A stretch of DNA of 64,000 nt from Hygrocybe punicea (taxonomy: Eukaryota > Basidiomycota > Agaricomycetes > Agaricales > Hygrophoraceae). The notes below the pieces were generated by a model, which was given only the letters and a program-made list of their open reading frames with translations, did no database searches and had not been told where the DNA came from. The stretch spans positions 4,209,590-4,273,589 of the forward strand of contig OY744471.1 of the NCBI GenBank assembly GCA_963556145.1. Reading direction: 5' to 3'. Every line of letters starts with the position of its first letter. Position 1 is the stretch's first letter. Position numbers and translations under genes: made by a program. Shown here one piece after another: positions 22,593 to 34,500 of the stretch.

Positions 22593-24612
22593 ATGGCCCC
22601 TAAGAAGTCTGTGAATGTGAAGACTCAGTCCAAAGCTCGATCAAGCGCCGTTTCGTATGTATATTTATTTTCATGTATTGCTGCTCGTTCTGAATAAAGG
22701 TCATACTGTTGTTTCTAGGAAGGGTAAGAAGGTCACCACCACCAAGCTTGTCGATGATGAAGTGTACGTGTTTATTCCAATATTCTGATTCATCCACCAT
22801 GACTAAGCCACCAGTAGTATTGCCAACTCCGAAGACGAAGACGTTATTAGTGTTCATAGTGTTGCTAGCATTGCCAAACCCGTCTCGTCTATGAGGTGTG
22901 TCTCATGAATTGTATTTTCAGATACTAGTGATTTACTTCAGTAATATAGGCGGTCCAGGAAGACCACCAATAGAGCAAGGTTTGCAAGTTCAATTTATAC
23001 TGTTCATGCAAACTAATATTCTTTATATTCAGCGGTAAAAGGCGGCATGCTTCAGAGGAAGACGAAGACAGGTCAGTAGCTCTAAATAATGTCTTTTATA
23101 TTTGTGTATTCTTTAATCGCTTTACATAGTAAATTCTCTTCTCCATCGAAGAAGACAAAGTCAAACCAGCATCAATTACATGATGAGGATGACCACAGCG
23201 ACGAAACATTCATGTGAGTTGGAAATTGAATAATTGGTCATATGTTAGACATGTCGTAGGCCTATCGCAAAACTCGAATTCGGTTCTAAGAAATCAAATG
23301 CAGATAATGGTCTTCGGTATGATACTTCATATGATTCTTGTCCTTCATATATTAATAAATGATCAGCAACTCTGATACATCCATCAAAACCATGAAGGCG
23401 ATTTCCTCCAAAGTCACAAAGACTACCCGTCTTCATGATATCAGTGACGACAATGTTTCCAGTAGCGATGATGGAGCTGTGACATATGCACAAAACCAAA
23501 TCACCAGGTACATTACATCTGTCTATTATTTTTTTAATTGATGTCCTTGCTTTAGCATACGCTCTCCAAACACGGATGAGTCCGACATTGGTACAAGAGA
23601 CCCTCAGTTGGTCGATACATATAAGGACTGTGTCAACATTAAGTAACTATTCGGTTTTATCTTCTTAAGCAATGCTTAATATTGAATAGGGCAGCAGCCA
23701 TGGTATCTTGGTCTAGTGCTATAGGGAATGGCAATCCTCAGTACAGCGATGTTATCAGCAACATTCACAAGGTCAACCAAAGTAAGCTGTCAGCTAGGAC
23801 TTTATGGTTAAAGACAATTCACATCGCATAACAGTTTGCTGTTTTCCGCAGTGACCTTTGTTCGATCTGGCAAGTACTCGAATCTTTCTCGTGACGATCC
23901 CGCCAATATCTCTACTGGAGCATTTGGGCGTAGTTTCTTCCACTCCGTTGCTGGTGCCATCCCAACGATCTTCACTTCTGTCATTCTAGTCGATTCATGC
24001 TTCCTTGATGAGCCAAAAGTTGGTGGGAACACAAAACCGATCAAAGTCATCCAAGGGGCTTTACTCTCAGGAGAATGGGAGCGGTATGTTGGCGCCATTG
24101 GAATGGTCACTGGTGAGGCGGAATTTCGTGCACAACTATATAAGGACTTTCTGTCCTTCTTGACGACAGCGGCAAGTGGGATGGATGCATCTCCTAGCAG
24201 TGAGTATACATTCAATGCTCTGTTATCAATCCTTACTCATATTCAATAGAAGCTTCCTCTTCGAAATTCGTGCAGTCTAGTCCTTTTACTCGACGTCCCG
24301 CTCCATCTTACCAAAAGACTGCGCTGTCATTCCATGACATTGGTTAGTTTTATTCTCTCTCACACAATGTCCTTGGTTTCGTTTTTGATGCCTGTATTCA
24401 TAGTCCCAATCTATGATGCCCGGAAAGTTAAAACGGACTTTACCGACACCCTCAAAATACTTCAGAAACTCCCCCACTTTCCAGGCGATGTTCCTGCAGA
24501 ATCGTGCGTTGTGGTCGGCCACACGATCAATACCTTCAAACGCTCTGATGATTTGTTGAAGAGTATTTCCCTAAATGTGCAGTGGGTGATGGTATTGGGC
24601 GTCTCTCATTAA
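22593..24612 (+). CDS. Multicopy-family protein with Lys/Ser-rich N-terminus and conserved C-terminal domain
   Basis: The gene starts at MAPKKSVNVKTQ. Many small exons follow (22593-22654, 22719-22763, then further ones to 24612), each bordered by GTATGT-like donors. Roughly the first 200 residues are a basic, Ser/Asp/Glu-rich linker. The C-terminal 250 residues look folded: MVSWSSAIGNGNPQYSDV, IFTSVILVDSCFLDEPK, VIQGALLSGEWERYVGAIG, and a final block ESCVVVGHTINTFK ... LSLNVQWVMVLG that could form beta strands. The same final block exists as a duplicated fragment at 24832. I recall the family as repeated in Agaricomycetes and have no function for it. The divergent OB-fold-like gene probably shares its promoter. 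No stop was seen inside the joined exons. Confidence 0.55.
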
Positions 24613-24831
24613 CTTGTCGTCTTTCTTGTCATGAAACTAGTGTGCCATGCAGCGTGGCCTATTGCCAATTCTCTTTATGTTGCCTTGAATTTGTAATGTA
24701 CCTACCATTGAAATCAAAGCGTTTCGTGCCTCTCAGACATGAGATCCGATTTGTGACATTTAAAGTTGACTAATGTACAAGTGAAGTTCAAAAATATGAG
24801 TATACATTTGTAATGTCTACAAGCCATTTAT

Positions 24832-24987
24832 AAAATACCGCAACTACCCATCTTCCCGCACAATATCCCTGCAGGATCCTGTGTCGTTGTTGGACACACC
24901 ATCAATACATTCAAGTGTGTAGATGACATGATGAAGAGCATTTCACTCAATGTGCAATGGGTCATGGTCTTGGGAGTGCCGAAATGA
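24832..24987 (+). pseudogene. Stray paralogous 3' exon of the gene at 22593-24612
   Basis: An open stretch of 51 codons ending in TGA encodes IPAGSCVVVGHTINTFK followed by MMKSISLNVQWVMVLG, closely matching the last exon of the preceding gene (PAESCVVVGHTINTFK and LLKSISLNVQWVMVLG). No upstream exons of this second copy are present, so it is a partial tandem duplication or the remains of a sister gene lost by deletion. Confidence 0.8.
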
Positions 24988-25074
24988 TTGCTCCACTTAG
25001 CATCATTTATATTTGTATCTTATGTCTGTTTTGTGAAATAAACGCGAACCGATCCATTGACTGTACAGATAATA

Positions 25075-26897
25075 TTACAAATATGAGTATGGACCTTTGA
25101 TGTCAATCAACCATTTATAGAAAACCCCTGCAAAAGTGTCTGCTAATGAGCCAATGGGTGCTCGAACGGATTTCGGACCTGACTTCATGTTCGACCAGAG
25201 GCTGCATGTGTGATAACGTTCCACCTCGTTCACGAAATAGGACACAGTATCCGTTTTGGAATCCACAATGAGCGATATGTCCATACGGCAAAAAACACTC
25301 ATCGATGGTTTTCCACCAACCATATTGGACTCTATCGCATAAAGCCCTTCGTAGGTCTTTTGGACAAAGTCGAAGAACTCGTTTCTGCCTTGCTCTCGAA
25401 TAGAAATGGCGCCCCTGTCCGGATTGCACGCCACCGTCTTCAATAGAGTCCCCTGCATTTGAAATATTCTGACAAAGTTAAGACAATCATGCATATGATA
25501 TGACAAGTGAAAATGAAGGGCACTCACCTTAACTCATCCAAGGTATAGAAACTTGAGACGATATCCCACTTCCAGGACTTGCTTTCCTTGTTGTACAGGG
25601 TGTGCACCGTATACACGACCTTTCCACCAACTAGAAACACACGCCATTCGCCCATCTTACTCAGTGGTTCGATGTACGTTTGCCCAAACCAACGTGAACC
25701 TGGAACCTCACAGTTATTGCGCATGTATTCCCAATTTCACTTGGCGTCGCCAGGTAATAGGACGTGATGACCGGTGTCACTGTGTGTCCGTTTCAAGACA
25801 ATATTTGGTGGGAATTGGTCGCCATCGTTTAATAATTTTGCTTGAGGGCGTATCGTATGCGTTACATTCAAAGCGACATGAAGCAAGTTTTGATTTTGTA
25901 TCCATTTTGAATGGACCGTGTTCATCTGCTTCGGAGGCGGCCAGATGTGTGCTGTTCGACAGAGTTTGTCCATGCCAGTCATGAAAATCGACACATTTTC
26001 CAGTGTCAATCCGTATTGGTTACCGCTGTCAAGACATCAGTATAATGCAGCGAAAACGGAGCAGAATTAATTAAAGCGATGTCAATCTTACATGTATGAC
26101 ATTCCCATATCCACACCACCAAATACACAATCTGCCGATGCGAACTTTTGCCACGTATCGCCTTTGTCTTGATGGCGAAGTATTGCATGAAGGAACTCGG
26201 GCCAAAATATGTATTTGACATTGAAGCGCCGGGCTCCATCCTCATGATGTAGTCGCATTCCGATATAAACCTGTTTGTTGTGAAATACGTTTCAGTATCA
26301 ACAATCCACAAATTAAACAATAGACATTACCCATTCTTGAATACATGCTGAATAGCGACTCTTGTATGACTTGATGATATGGACGTAACCATCAAGATGG
26401 GCAATGGTATCGAGTTCGATGTCGGATATGGTTGTGGTGATGAATGCAAGATCGTTAATGGCTGCGGCTTTGCTTGCGATACGAGTTGTTGGGTCAAGGA
26501 TAAAAAGGATTTTGAAAACACGGCCGTCATTGTTGCTTAATGTGGTTATACGGCGTTCATTGTTGCTTACGGTGGTTGGCGGTTCCGTTTCACAGTCAGA
26601 TGATGTTTCCATCTCAGAGTCGGATGATAGCCTTTTGCGTGGAAGGAGATTGAGTTCCGCGGCCGTCGCATTGCGGACACCCTGCGAATTTTCACGTATG
26701 TTGCGACCAAGACATACCGACTGCGGACAAATTCCAGACAAAATGCATTTGGGATGTTGGTGTGCGGATCCGACATGTCTTTGGCAGGAGTTGCCTTCCT
26801 TCTTCCACAAAAGACATTTCATTTTTGGAGAATCGCATTTTTGACCAGGGCAGATGTGCATGCAAAGTTCATAACCAAGTTCCTTCTTATATGGCAT
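25075..26897 (-). pseudogene. ATP-grasp-like protein, one in-frame TGA
   Basis: Four exons join in phase on the minus strand: 26897-26331, 26270-26092, 26025-25528 and 25468-25075. Exon 1 encodes a Cys/His cluster at about residues 12-60 (C-x3-C, C-x5-C and so on) that may bind zinc, then an acidic linker. Exons 2-4 carry what looks like an ATP-grasp enzyme: PNIVLKRTHSDTGHHVLLP (Lys in the first ATP-binding strand), GEWRVFLVGGKVVYTV (the strand-turn-strand with Glu), and CRMDISLI with YFVNEVER (Arg, Asp, Asn and Glu positions as in the metal-binding end of the fold). A TGA at 25739-25737 interrupts the frame between LLPGDAK and NWEYMRNN. Intact relatives seem to exist in other mushroom genomes (recall only). 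Substrate unknown. It faces the palindromic array. Confidence 0.65.
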
Positions 26898-27165
26898 GTT
26901 TGTGGACCTAGGCAGGATTTCGGATGGGTGGTATGAGGAACAGACACAGATATCATTAATACATCAATACCTTAATGATTGATTACTTTCAGGGTGGTTG
27001 ATAGCGGGTGGTGACGATTCCACAAACCTTCTAATTATAAGACGTCGGAATTATGTCACCTGACAAGAGTGGCAATGATAAAACAACGAACACGTGCCAA
27101 ACACGTTGATCAGCAATGGAATCATTTAAATGTCTTGAAAGAGCAATATCCACCGAACAGATCGG

Positions 27166-28110
27166 ACGTGTTCGGTGTGTTCGGTGGAGATGTTCGGTGG
27201 ATGTCAACCAACCATTATGAGGAGATATACTACACCGAACACATTGAACATGTTCGGTGTGTTCGGTGGAGATGTTCGGTGGATGTCAACCAACGGTTGT
27301 GACTAGATATACCACACCGAACACATCGAACATGTTCGGTGTGTTCGGTGGACATGTTCGGTCAACGTTGGTGAACCAATATTACTAGATATACCACACC
27401 AAACACATCGAACATGTTCGGTGTGTTTGGTGGAGATGTTCGGTGGATGTCAACCAACGGTTGTGACCGGATATACCACACCGAACACATCGAACATGTT
27501 CGGTGTGTTCAGTGTGATATATCTAGTCACAACCGTTGGTTGACATCCACTGAACATCTCCACCGAACACACCGAACATGTTCGATGTGTTCGGTGTGGT
27601 ATATCCGGTCACAACCGTTGGTTGACATCCACCGAACATCTCCACCAAACACACCGAACATGTTCGATGTGTTCGGTGTGGTATATCTAGTAATATTGGT
27701 TCACCAACGTTGACCGAACATCTCCACCGAACACACCGAACATGTTCGGTGTGTTCGGTGTGGTATATCCGGTCACAACCGTTGGTTGACATCCACCGAA
27801 CATCTCCCCCGAACACACCAAACATGTTCGATGTGTTCGGTGTAGTATATCTAGTAATATTGGTTCACCAACGTTGACCGAACATCTCCACCGAACACAC
27901 CGAACATGTTTGATGTGTTTGGTGTGGTATATCTAGTCACAACCATTGGTTGACATCCACCGAACATCTCCACCGAACACACCGAACATGTTTGATGTGT
28001 TTGGTGTGGTATATCTAGTCACAACCATTGGTTGACATCCACCGAACATCTCCACCGAACACACCGAACATGTTCGATGTGTTCGGTGTAGTATATCTAG
28101 TCGTACATTG
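27166..28110. repeat. ~82-bp array of nested CCGAACA palindromes, orientation switches midway
   Basis: About eleven copies of a unit of about 82 bp. Each unit has a near-perfect 36-bp palindrome centred on GAACATGTTC (arms CACCGAACACAYCGAACAT and its complement), then extra half-sites ACCGAACATCTCC, then a spacer with CTAGATATACC and CAACCGTTGGTTGAC. From 27166 to about 27500 the units run in one direction. From about 27510 to 28110 they run in the opposite direction, so the whole array is a large inverted repeat. It fills the space between the divergent genes at 26897 and 28560. Confidence 0.9.
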
Positions 28111-28559
28111 ACATCCACCAAACATGTCCGGTGACCGAACACACCAAACAACATGTTTGTTGTAGTATATCTAGTCCTTCTACATCCATCCAACAAGTCA
28201 GACTTGTTGTGCTTTTCCGTCAACGGACCAGTCCGTGAATATTCATCGAACGAATTAACTCGATTTATCGCCTTACCAACTGAAAAATATTCCATACGCT
28301 GCACATGTCGGTTTTCTGCGTGCAATTACTAGCTTTGGACAACTTCTAAGCTCGAGCCACATCAAAAACATAAATAAATAGATCTGTTGTTTATGCATGC
28401 AAAGAAGCCGAACATGAGGTCAAACATGTGGCGATTGATCTGGTCACGTGGTCGTGACATCTGTATTCATAGTCTGGAGCGTTGAGTAATAAATCCGCCC
28501 TTTTCTTTTGCTCTCAAATCGCCTCACACGTCGACCAAAAAACTTTTATTTCATCTACC

Positions 28560-30481
28560 ATGTCCTTGCCAGTCGTCAAAACCTCAACTCCCGCTGTCAA
28601 TCCCGCCGCCTTCAAGTACTGGCCTGATGCGCCGCCCAAAAAGCTGCAGGAGCTACATCGCATCTTCCAAATCCAGTACATGGTCCCGCCCAAGATTCCG
28701 GCACCCAACAAGGAATCCGGCACCATTCCCGTATTTTCTCGTAATCTCTATGTATTGAAGACACACCCCCACGATGCCACCGCCCGAGGTGAGTTATGGC
28801 ACGAAATCCCCGAACGATACGAGGAACCACTCCGTCGCTTGATTTATCAAATGGATATGTACATCTACGCGACAGCAGCCATCGCATACAACAAGGCACC
28901 CAACTACTTGCTGGACTACGTCAAAAACGATAAGGAAGGGACTGATTTACTTCGGGATTACCTCAAGTATACCGACACCGTCATGGATGAAATTTGGGCA
29001 AAGGTTTTGGTCGCAAAACGGGCCAACGAGGTTACCCGTGACTGGCGAAGCACGATCTTCGACGATTGGCTCCTCAAAGAGTTTTATGTCGGCAAGCATT
29101 CTCCATCGGCATTAATTCAACATGGCACTGTTAGCACCGAGACCATGCCAGAGGACCTCAGTGAGTATATATACGCATTGGCAGACAAATGGATTATGAC
29201 GTCTGGCATCATAGATTGGGCGAAATACGACGAATCTGTGCCAGCATGGCACAGCGGAACCTCTGCAAATTGGTCGTTCGGTGGGCTTCCGGACGCCACA
29301 AAGCTCGAAATAATCGGTCAGGTTATTGCTTGGTGTAAAGGACATAGTGTCCTCATCGATGCCGATGTGGCGGATGATGATGAAGGTATGATCTAGAATT
29401 ACATATGTGATTGTGCTAATGATATAATACATTTGCAGAGGAGCTGGTTCCCGAGGGCAAGGGCAAGGGCAAAGCCAAGTCAAAATCGGTCAAAAAACAG
29501 AAGACATCTTCCGCTGGTTTGTACAAATTTTCTACCATACCGGTGTATAGATGTACTGAATATTCAGGTGGCGCAGACAATTCGTCCAAGAAGGACAAAA
29601 AGAAGCCCAAGCCCAAACCCAAGTCCAGTAAGTACTTTCATTGTCTGTGATTGTCATACATGAAAACCCTTCTTCATGACAGAACGCACAATCAAGTCCA
29701 AAGCCGAGGACGACGATGACGGTGAGTTATTGAATTCCGAATATCAAAACGATAATCCAACACATTTATTCATGTATAGACAACGTAAAGATGGAGGAAG
29801 ACTTAGCCCCGGTAAAGAAGAAGCGGTCCAAGGCTCAAATGCGTACGTTGCTCACGTTGCTATGATTAATGCACTGACATATCGCAGTCGCTGTCGAAAT
29901 TGGGCCGTCGCGCGGATCCAAGAAATCGGAATCCGAAAAATTGACAGTGGAAGTTAAACCACCCATCTCCTCCGAGCCGGTTGATGTTCCACTGGAATCC
30001 CTGAAGTTCGACGCTGTAGGAACAGAGTGGGTCGGGTTGTTGGATGTCGATCACGATGCAATCATGCACAACGACGATGGACCTCCCGAACCAAAACAAG
30101 AGTCTCTCAGCAGTAATCACGAGGACGGCGAGATAACAAAGAGGAGGAAGCTAGATGTCGCTTTGGAGCAAGCGGGCATTATTGCAGAGAAGCTCAAACT
30201 GGTGAAGCCACCGAAGAAGTCACCGACTCCGGGTATGTGTTTCAACATCACATGTCTGTATCTATTCCAATTCTGATCTTCTTAACGTCCTAGGATTCCG
30301 TCCCAATACGCGTGCATCATCACGCCACCAATCATCGACCCCTGCGGAGCCCAGCGCTTCATCGATGGACGTGGATTGGAGCAACATCGTTCCACCCGAA
30401 ATCCTACTCTCGATTCCTCCGAGCCAAACAAGGCCTTCATCTCCCAAGCCGTCGACATCCAAACTGGATCCCGGGCCTTAA
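28560..30481 (+). CDS. Unrecognised gene with conserved N-terminal half and Lys-rich tail
   Basis: Exon 1 (28560-29385) encodes about 275 residues that look globular, with AAFKYWPDAPPKKLQELHR, YEEPLRRLIYQMDMYIYA and DWRSTIFDDWLLKEFYVG. Five or six short exons follow, ending at TAA 30479-30481. They encode runs such as KGKGKAKSKSVKKQK and KKPKPKPKSK and a Ser/Pro-rich end, suggesting a nuclear, nucleic-acid-associated protein. ATG 28560 (context TACC) is preferred over the upstream in-frame ATG at 28482 because the residues between them do not look conserved and 28560 has the better context. No family known to me. It starts 450 bp from the palindromic array and is divergent from the ATP-grasp-like gene. 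Confidence 0.55.
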
Positions 30482-31545
30482 TTTCGGAGGAGTAAGTCCT
30501 TCTTTTTGTGGAGTATTCATTATATTTGACTAAAAAGACTTTATCCCAGTCGTTGATTTCTGGAAACGTGTGCCCTCAAATGTCCTCCTCATACATCGCT
30601 ACAGTGTCTATATATGTACTTCTTTTTGCTCTGTTAAAAATGACTTGTGTTACTGTATGACCATAAGAATTGAGCATGATAGTAAGCATAGATACAACGT
30701 AAGGCATCAATCTTGTTGACTGAAAATCTGTTTGTCTAAAATATATCCTGGTGAATGCATTACTTTCAGTTCAGTTCATAGTACAACTACCGACTCACTC
30801 AACCTGAGAAGGACAACCTGAGAAGACTTAGGTTCGGGCTAACGAAAATTAAAATTGAATATATGTAAGAAACCAGAATCGCGAACTTTATGGACCTATT
30901 AAATGAGGATACAATGATACAAGAGTAACAAAACCCCCTCTTGTAGTGGAAGATATAGCTGTCACTCCAAGGGGAGCTATGACTATTTGGTACCGGAATA
31001 ATACAGTATACTTGTGTGGGAATGATACGTACAGCTCCATAAAAATGACAATGTATTTCTGACAAGGATGAAGAGCAATGATAATTTCCACGAATTACCA
31101 AGTAATTGTCAAATATGCACAGTTGTCAAACAGCCTGGTTGTTCAACTTCAATACCTGTTTTGTCTGTTGAGCAAGCTAGAAATAAATATCACTGAGACT
31201 CTGAAGATTAAATCCACAAAATATCTTAAAAGGGGGTACCATTGTTCTTCTCAGTCGGTTTGATCAATGTCTTGTCAGCCAGACCCCTAATAAGATCGTA
31301 AGGCAGCTATTCATGATACAGATGCATTTTTGGCCTGTATCAAGGCATGTCACAGGAACATAGAATGGAATAAAAAAAGTAAACACAGATTTCTAAAGAT
31401 TCAGGCACGCCTTATGGTGTTTTGGGAAAAGCTTACAAATAATATAATGTCATATGATCAATCCCATTGTGTTAATTGTTATTCATGATCCGAACCACTT
31501 GACTAGTTAAATGGGCGGTGTTTCCTCTTACTGTCACAAATCCTC
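30482..31545. other. AT-rich gap before the Helitron gene
   Basis: About 1 kb of AT-rich sequence without a convincing gene. It should contain the 5' terminus of the Helitron (TC dinucleotide at an AT target), but I could not fix it. ATTTAAATGGGCGGTG-like sequence near 31510 may be part of the promoter. Confidence 0.35.
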
Positions 31546-34500
31546 ATGAATCCCCACAACATCATCCGTGTCTGCATTGCATGTTTGACTTATCTATATT
31601 TCCTTGCAAATGCAACATTGTTTCCACAACTATGCCAAGACAAACTTATGTATATCTCTCCTGAACCAATTTCATGTCCTGTGATATCGACCTTGACCCA
31701 AGAATTGGGTGTTTTTCAAAGAAAACTCATAGAACATGAGTTGGCCCCAGATCAGGGCGATGCAACAATATTGATGCAAATAAATGCAACACTATATGTA
31801 AAGATCATTGGAATAACAAAAGAAACAAAAGATAACTTGACAGTCGATCCATTATTCGTTTGGACTACATTTAAAAATAGCGCCTTCAAAATGCGAATAC
31901 GTTCTATTCAATATGCCAGAACATATTTCTTACCTCCTAAATATCTCTTTGCTTTGTATTGTCTTCTCAAACCTATCACTGTCCAATGTCGTTGTAAAAT
32001 GATCAAAGCATTGCTCATGCGATCGCTATTGAGACGACATGATTTCAAAACATATTTATTTCATTGTATTACTAGTTCTCTATCACATGCAACATTGCTG
32101 TGGACCACACTATGTTTCATAATATGGCATAGCCGTTCAAACATAATTGTGTTCAATTTGAATTTATTCGGACACTTGTTTAAATCTTTATATATAAATT
32201 TCGTTCATAGATATGACTACATTGGTGGTGGTAAACGAATACCAACATTCAAGTTTAGCTTTCTTCAATCTTTTATGCTACCGTCTAATAATATCAACCA
32301 TGATTCTGACATATTATTCGAATATGTGGGGCATATTGATGAACAAACAGCCAACACTTTATATGAAGATAGAAAAACATATGCATGTGTTAAAATGCCT
32401 TTACATGAACTTCTGCCAAATTTGACAGTGAAGGATATTGGTGAAATAACAACAATACATGGTATATATTTGTCAAAGACATTACGAAGATTACATGGAC
32501 AAGATCTATCTGTGGCATTAATGAGGCATAATTGTTCAGCTTGTGATACTCATGTTTCTATTTTTCATGTGCATGATATTAAATCACATAAAGACCTGTG
32601 TAAACAGTGGTACAGAAGACAAAAAATGACAGAAACATATGAGTGCGGCAAAGAAGAAACTCAGGCTCAAATGAAAGAAGAATTGGACAAGTCAGATGAG
32701 CAATTATTTCCTCCTCCTCCTCCATCTATTGAATTGAAGGAAACCATAATCAGCAACTGGTGCAGAGATACATCACCTGAATGTTTCCAAGAAAGTGGGT
32801 GTGCTGTATGTGGTCAATTGGTTGCATTGAAAAACATGTCTTTATTGTCAAAGACAAAGGTTAATCTGAAAATATTAACTAGAGACAATATGGGAATCAC
32901 AAGATGTGAATGATATCATTGTTCTGATCCAATAGAGGATATCAATGGTCCAGTGCTAGATGACACATGTAAATGGATATGCAAACCATGTGTGCTCAGT
33001 CTGAATAAAGGCCAAACTCCCAAATATGCTTTGGCGAATTGACTTTGGATGGGAAGAATTCCTGCACAACTTCAAAATCTAACATTTGCTGAACAACTTT
33101 TGATTGCCCGTGTTCGTCACAACAAATGTATTGTTCGTGTCTCCTCTGGGATGCATAAAATGAAAGCAAATGCCATCATGTTTCAAAACCCAACACCAAA
33201 GATATATCAACGGTTGCCTCCAACAATTAAAGAACTTGATGAAGTGCTAGCGTTTATTTTCACCGGTCCTGCCAGACCAACTCCAGAAGACATGGAGCGA
33301 ACACCTTTATTGGTTCGCCGAAGGCAAGTTTCTGCAGCTTTAGAATGGCTGAAATTGAATCACATGGATTACTATGATTTAGATATCTCCTATGAAAATC
33401 TAGCACAATATCCAGATCATGGAATTCCTGTTGTGGTTGCATATCGACCAGCAGACACAAATAAGGAACCAGAAGCCACTAGTGCATTTGACAATGAAGT
33501 GGAAGATGGTGTGGAAGATGGGCCTTGTCCCTTTGTTGTTAGTGGAGTAACTGGCGAAAATCTAGATATTACAAGTCCAAAGGCATTAATAGCTAGAGCG
33601 ACCAAGCACTTGATAGATGACCATGGTGGTGTTCTTGCCATAAGCCATGCTAGAAATCCAGAATCGTTCTTTAATAATCCTCAGTTATATCCTATGATGT
33701 TTCCCTGCCTATTTCCATATGGCTTGGGTGGTATTAGCAGCATAGACAATGATGTTTTAAGCATCAGTGATATGATGCACAAAAGACATCTCCTGATGTA
33801 CCATGACATAAGATTTCAAACCGATCCCTATTTTCCATTGATTGCATTCAATCAAGAACAAATCAAGGACAGTACAACCGGAGGATATTTGTTGACTAAT
33901 AAACATAATTTCAACGATATTGCAGATCGCCTGATGAATATCAATACAGCTGTTTTGGATGACCTCTCTAAGAGATTATCTAGAGGTGATAGAGTCAAAC
34001 CAGATACATCGGAAGAGAAAGCATGCTATAAACTCATTTCTGATCTGGATCACGTAGCTGGTCAGGTCAAAGGTTCAATTACTAACAAGAAATACATGCG
34101 AAATGAGATTTGGTCTCTGATATCCTATATTGGTGCTCCGACTTGGTTTATCACTTTTGCACCTGCAGACATCAATCACCCACTATGCTTATATTATGCT
34201 GACAACAAAGAAAAGTTTTATCCTAAACTACATCTACCCCAGGATTGTTACAAACTAATTGCAAACAATCTGGAGCCCGCTTTTTTCACTTTACTACTGA
34301 AATGTTCATCAAACATATATTAGGAATAAATGAATCTCATCCTGGCCTGTATGGAAACACATCAGGTTATTATGCAACGGTAGAGGAACAAGGACGTCTT
34401 ACCTTGCATCTTCATATGCTGTTGTGGATAAAGGGATGCCTTACACCTCAGGAAATACGTGACAAAATTATGGGTGAAAATTCTGACTTTCAGAAAAGAT

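Noticed and set aside
27166..28110. CRISPR-like array
   Set aside because: The units are contiguous tandem repeats without unique spacers, change orientation midway, and lie in a eukaryotic genome.
27414..28325. Open frames with MFGVFGGDVRWMSTNGCD repeats
   Set aside because: Translation of the palindromic 82-bp array; equivalent frames exist on both strands.
33040..33042. Selenocysteine or recoding of TGA in the transposon genes
   Set aside because: Residues expected at these sites are Arg, Trp or Gly, no SECIS-like element was noticed, and the genes have other damage. Mutational TGA is simpler.
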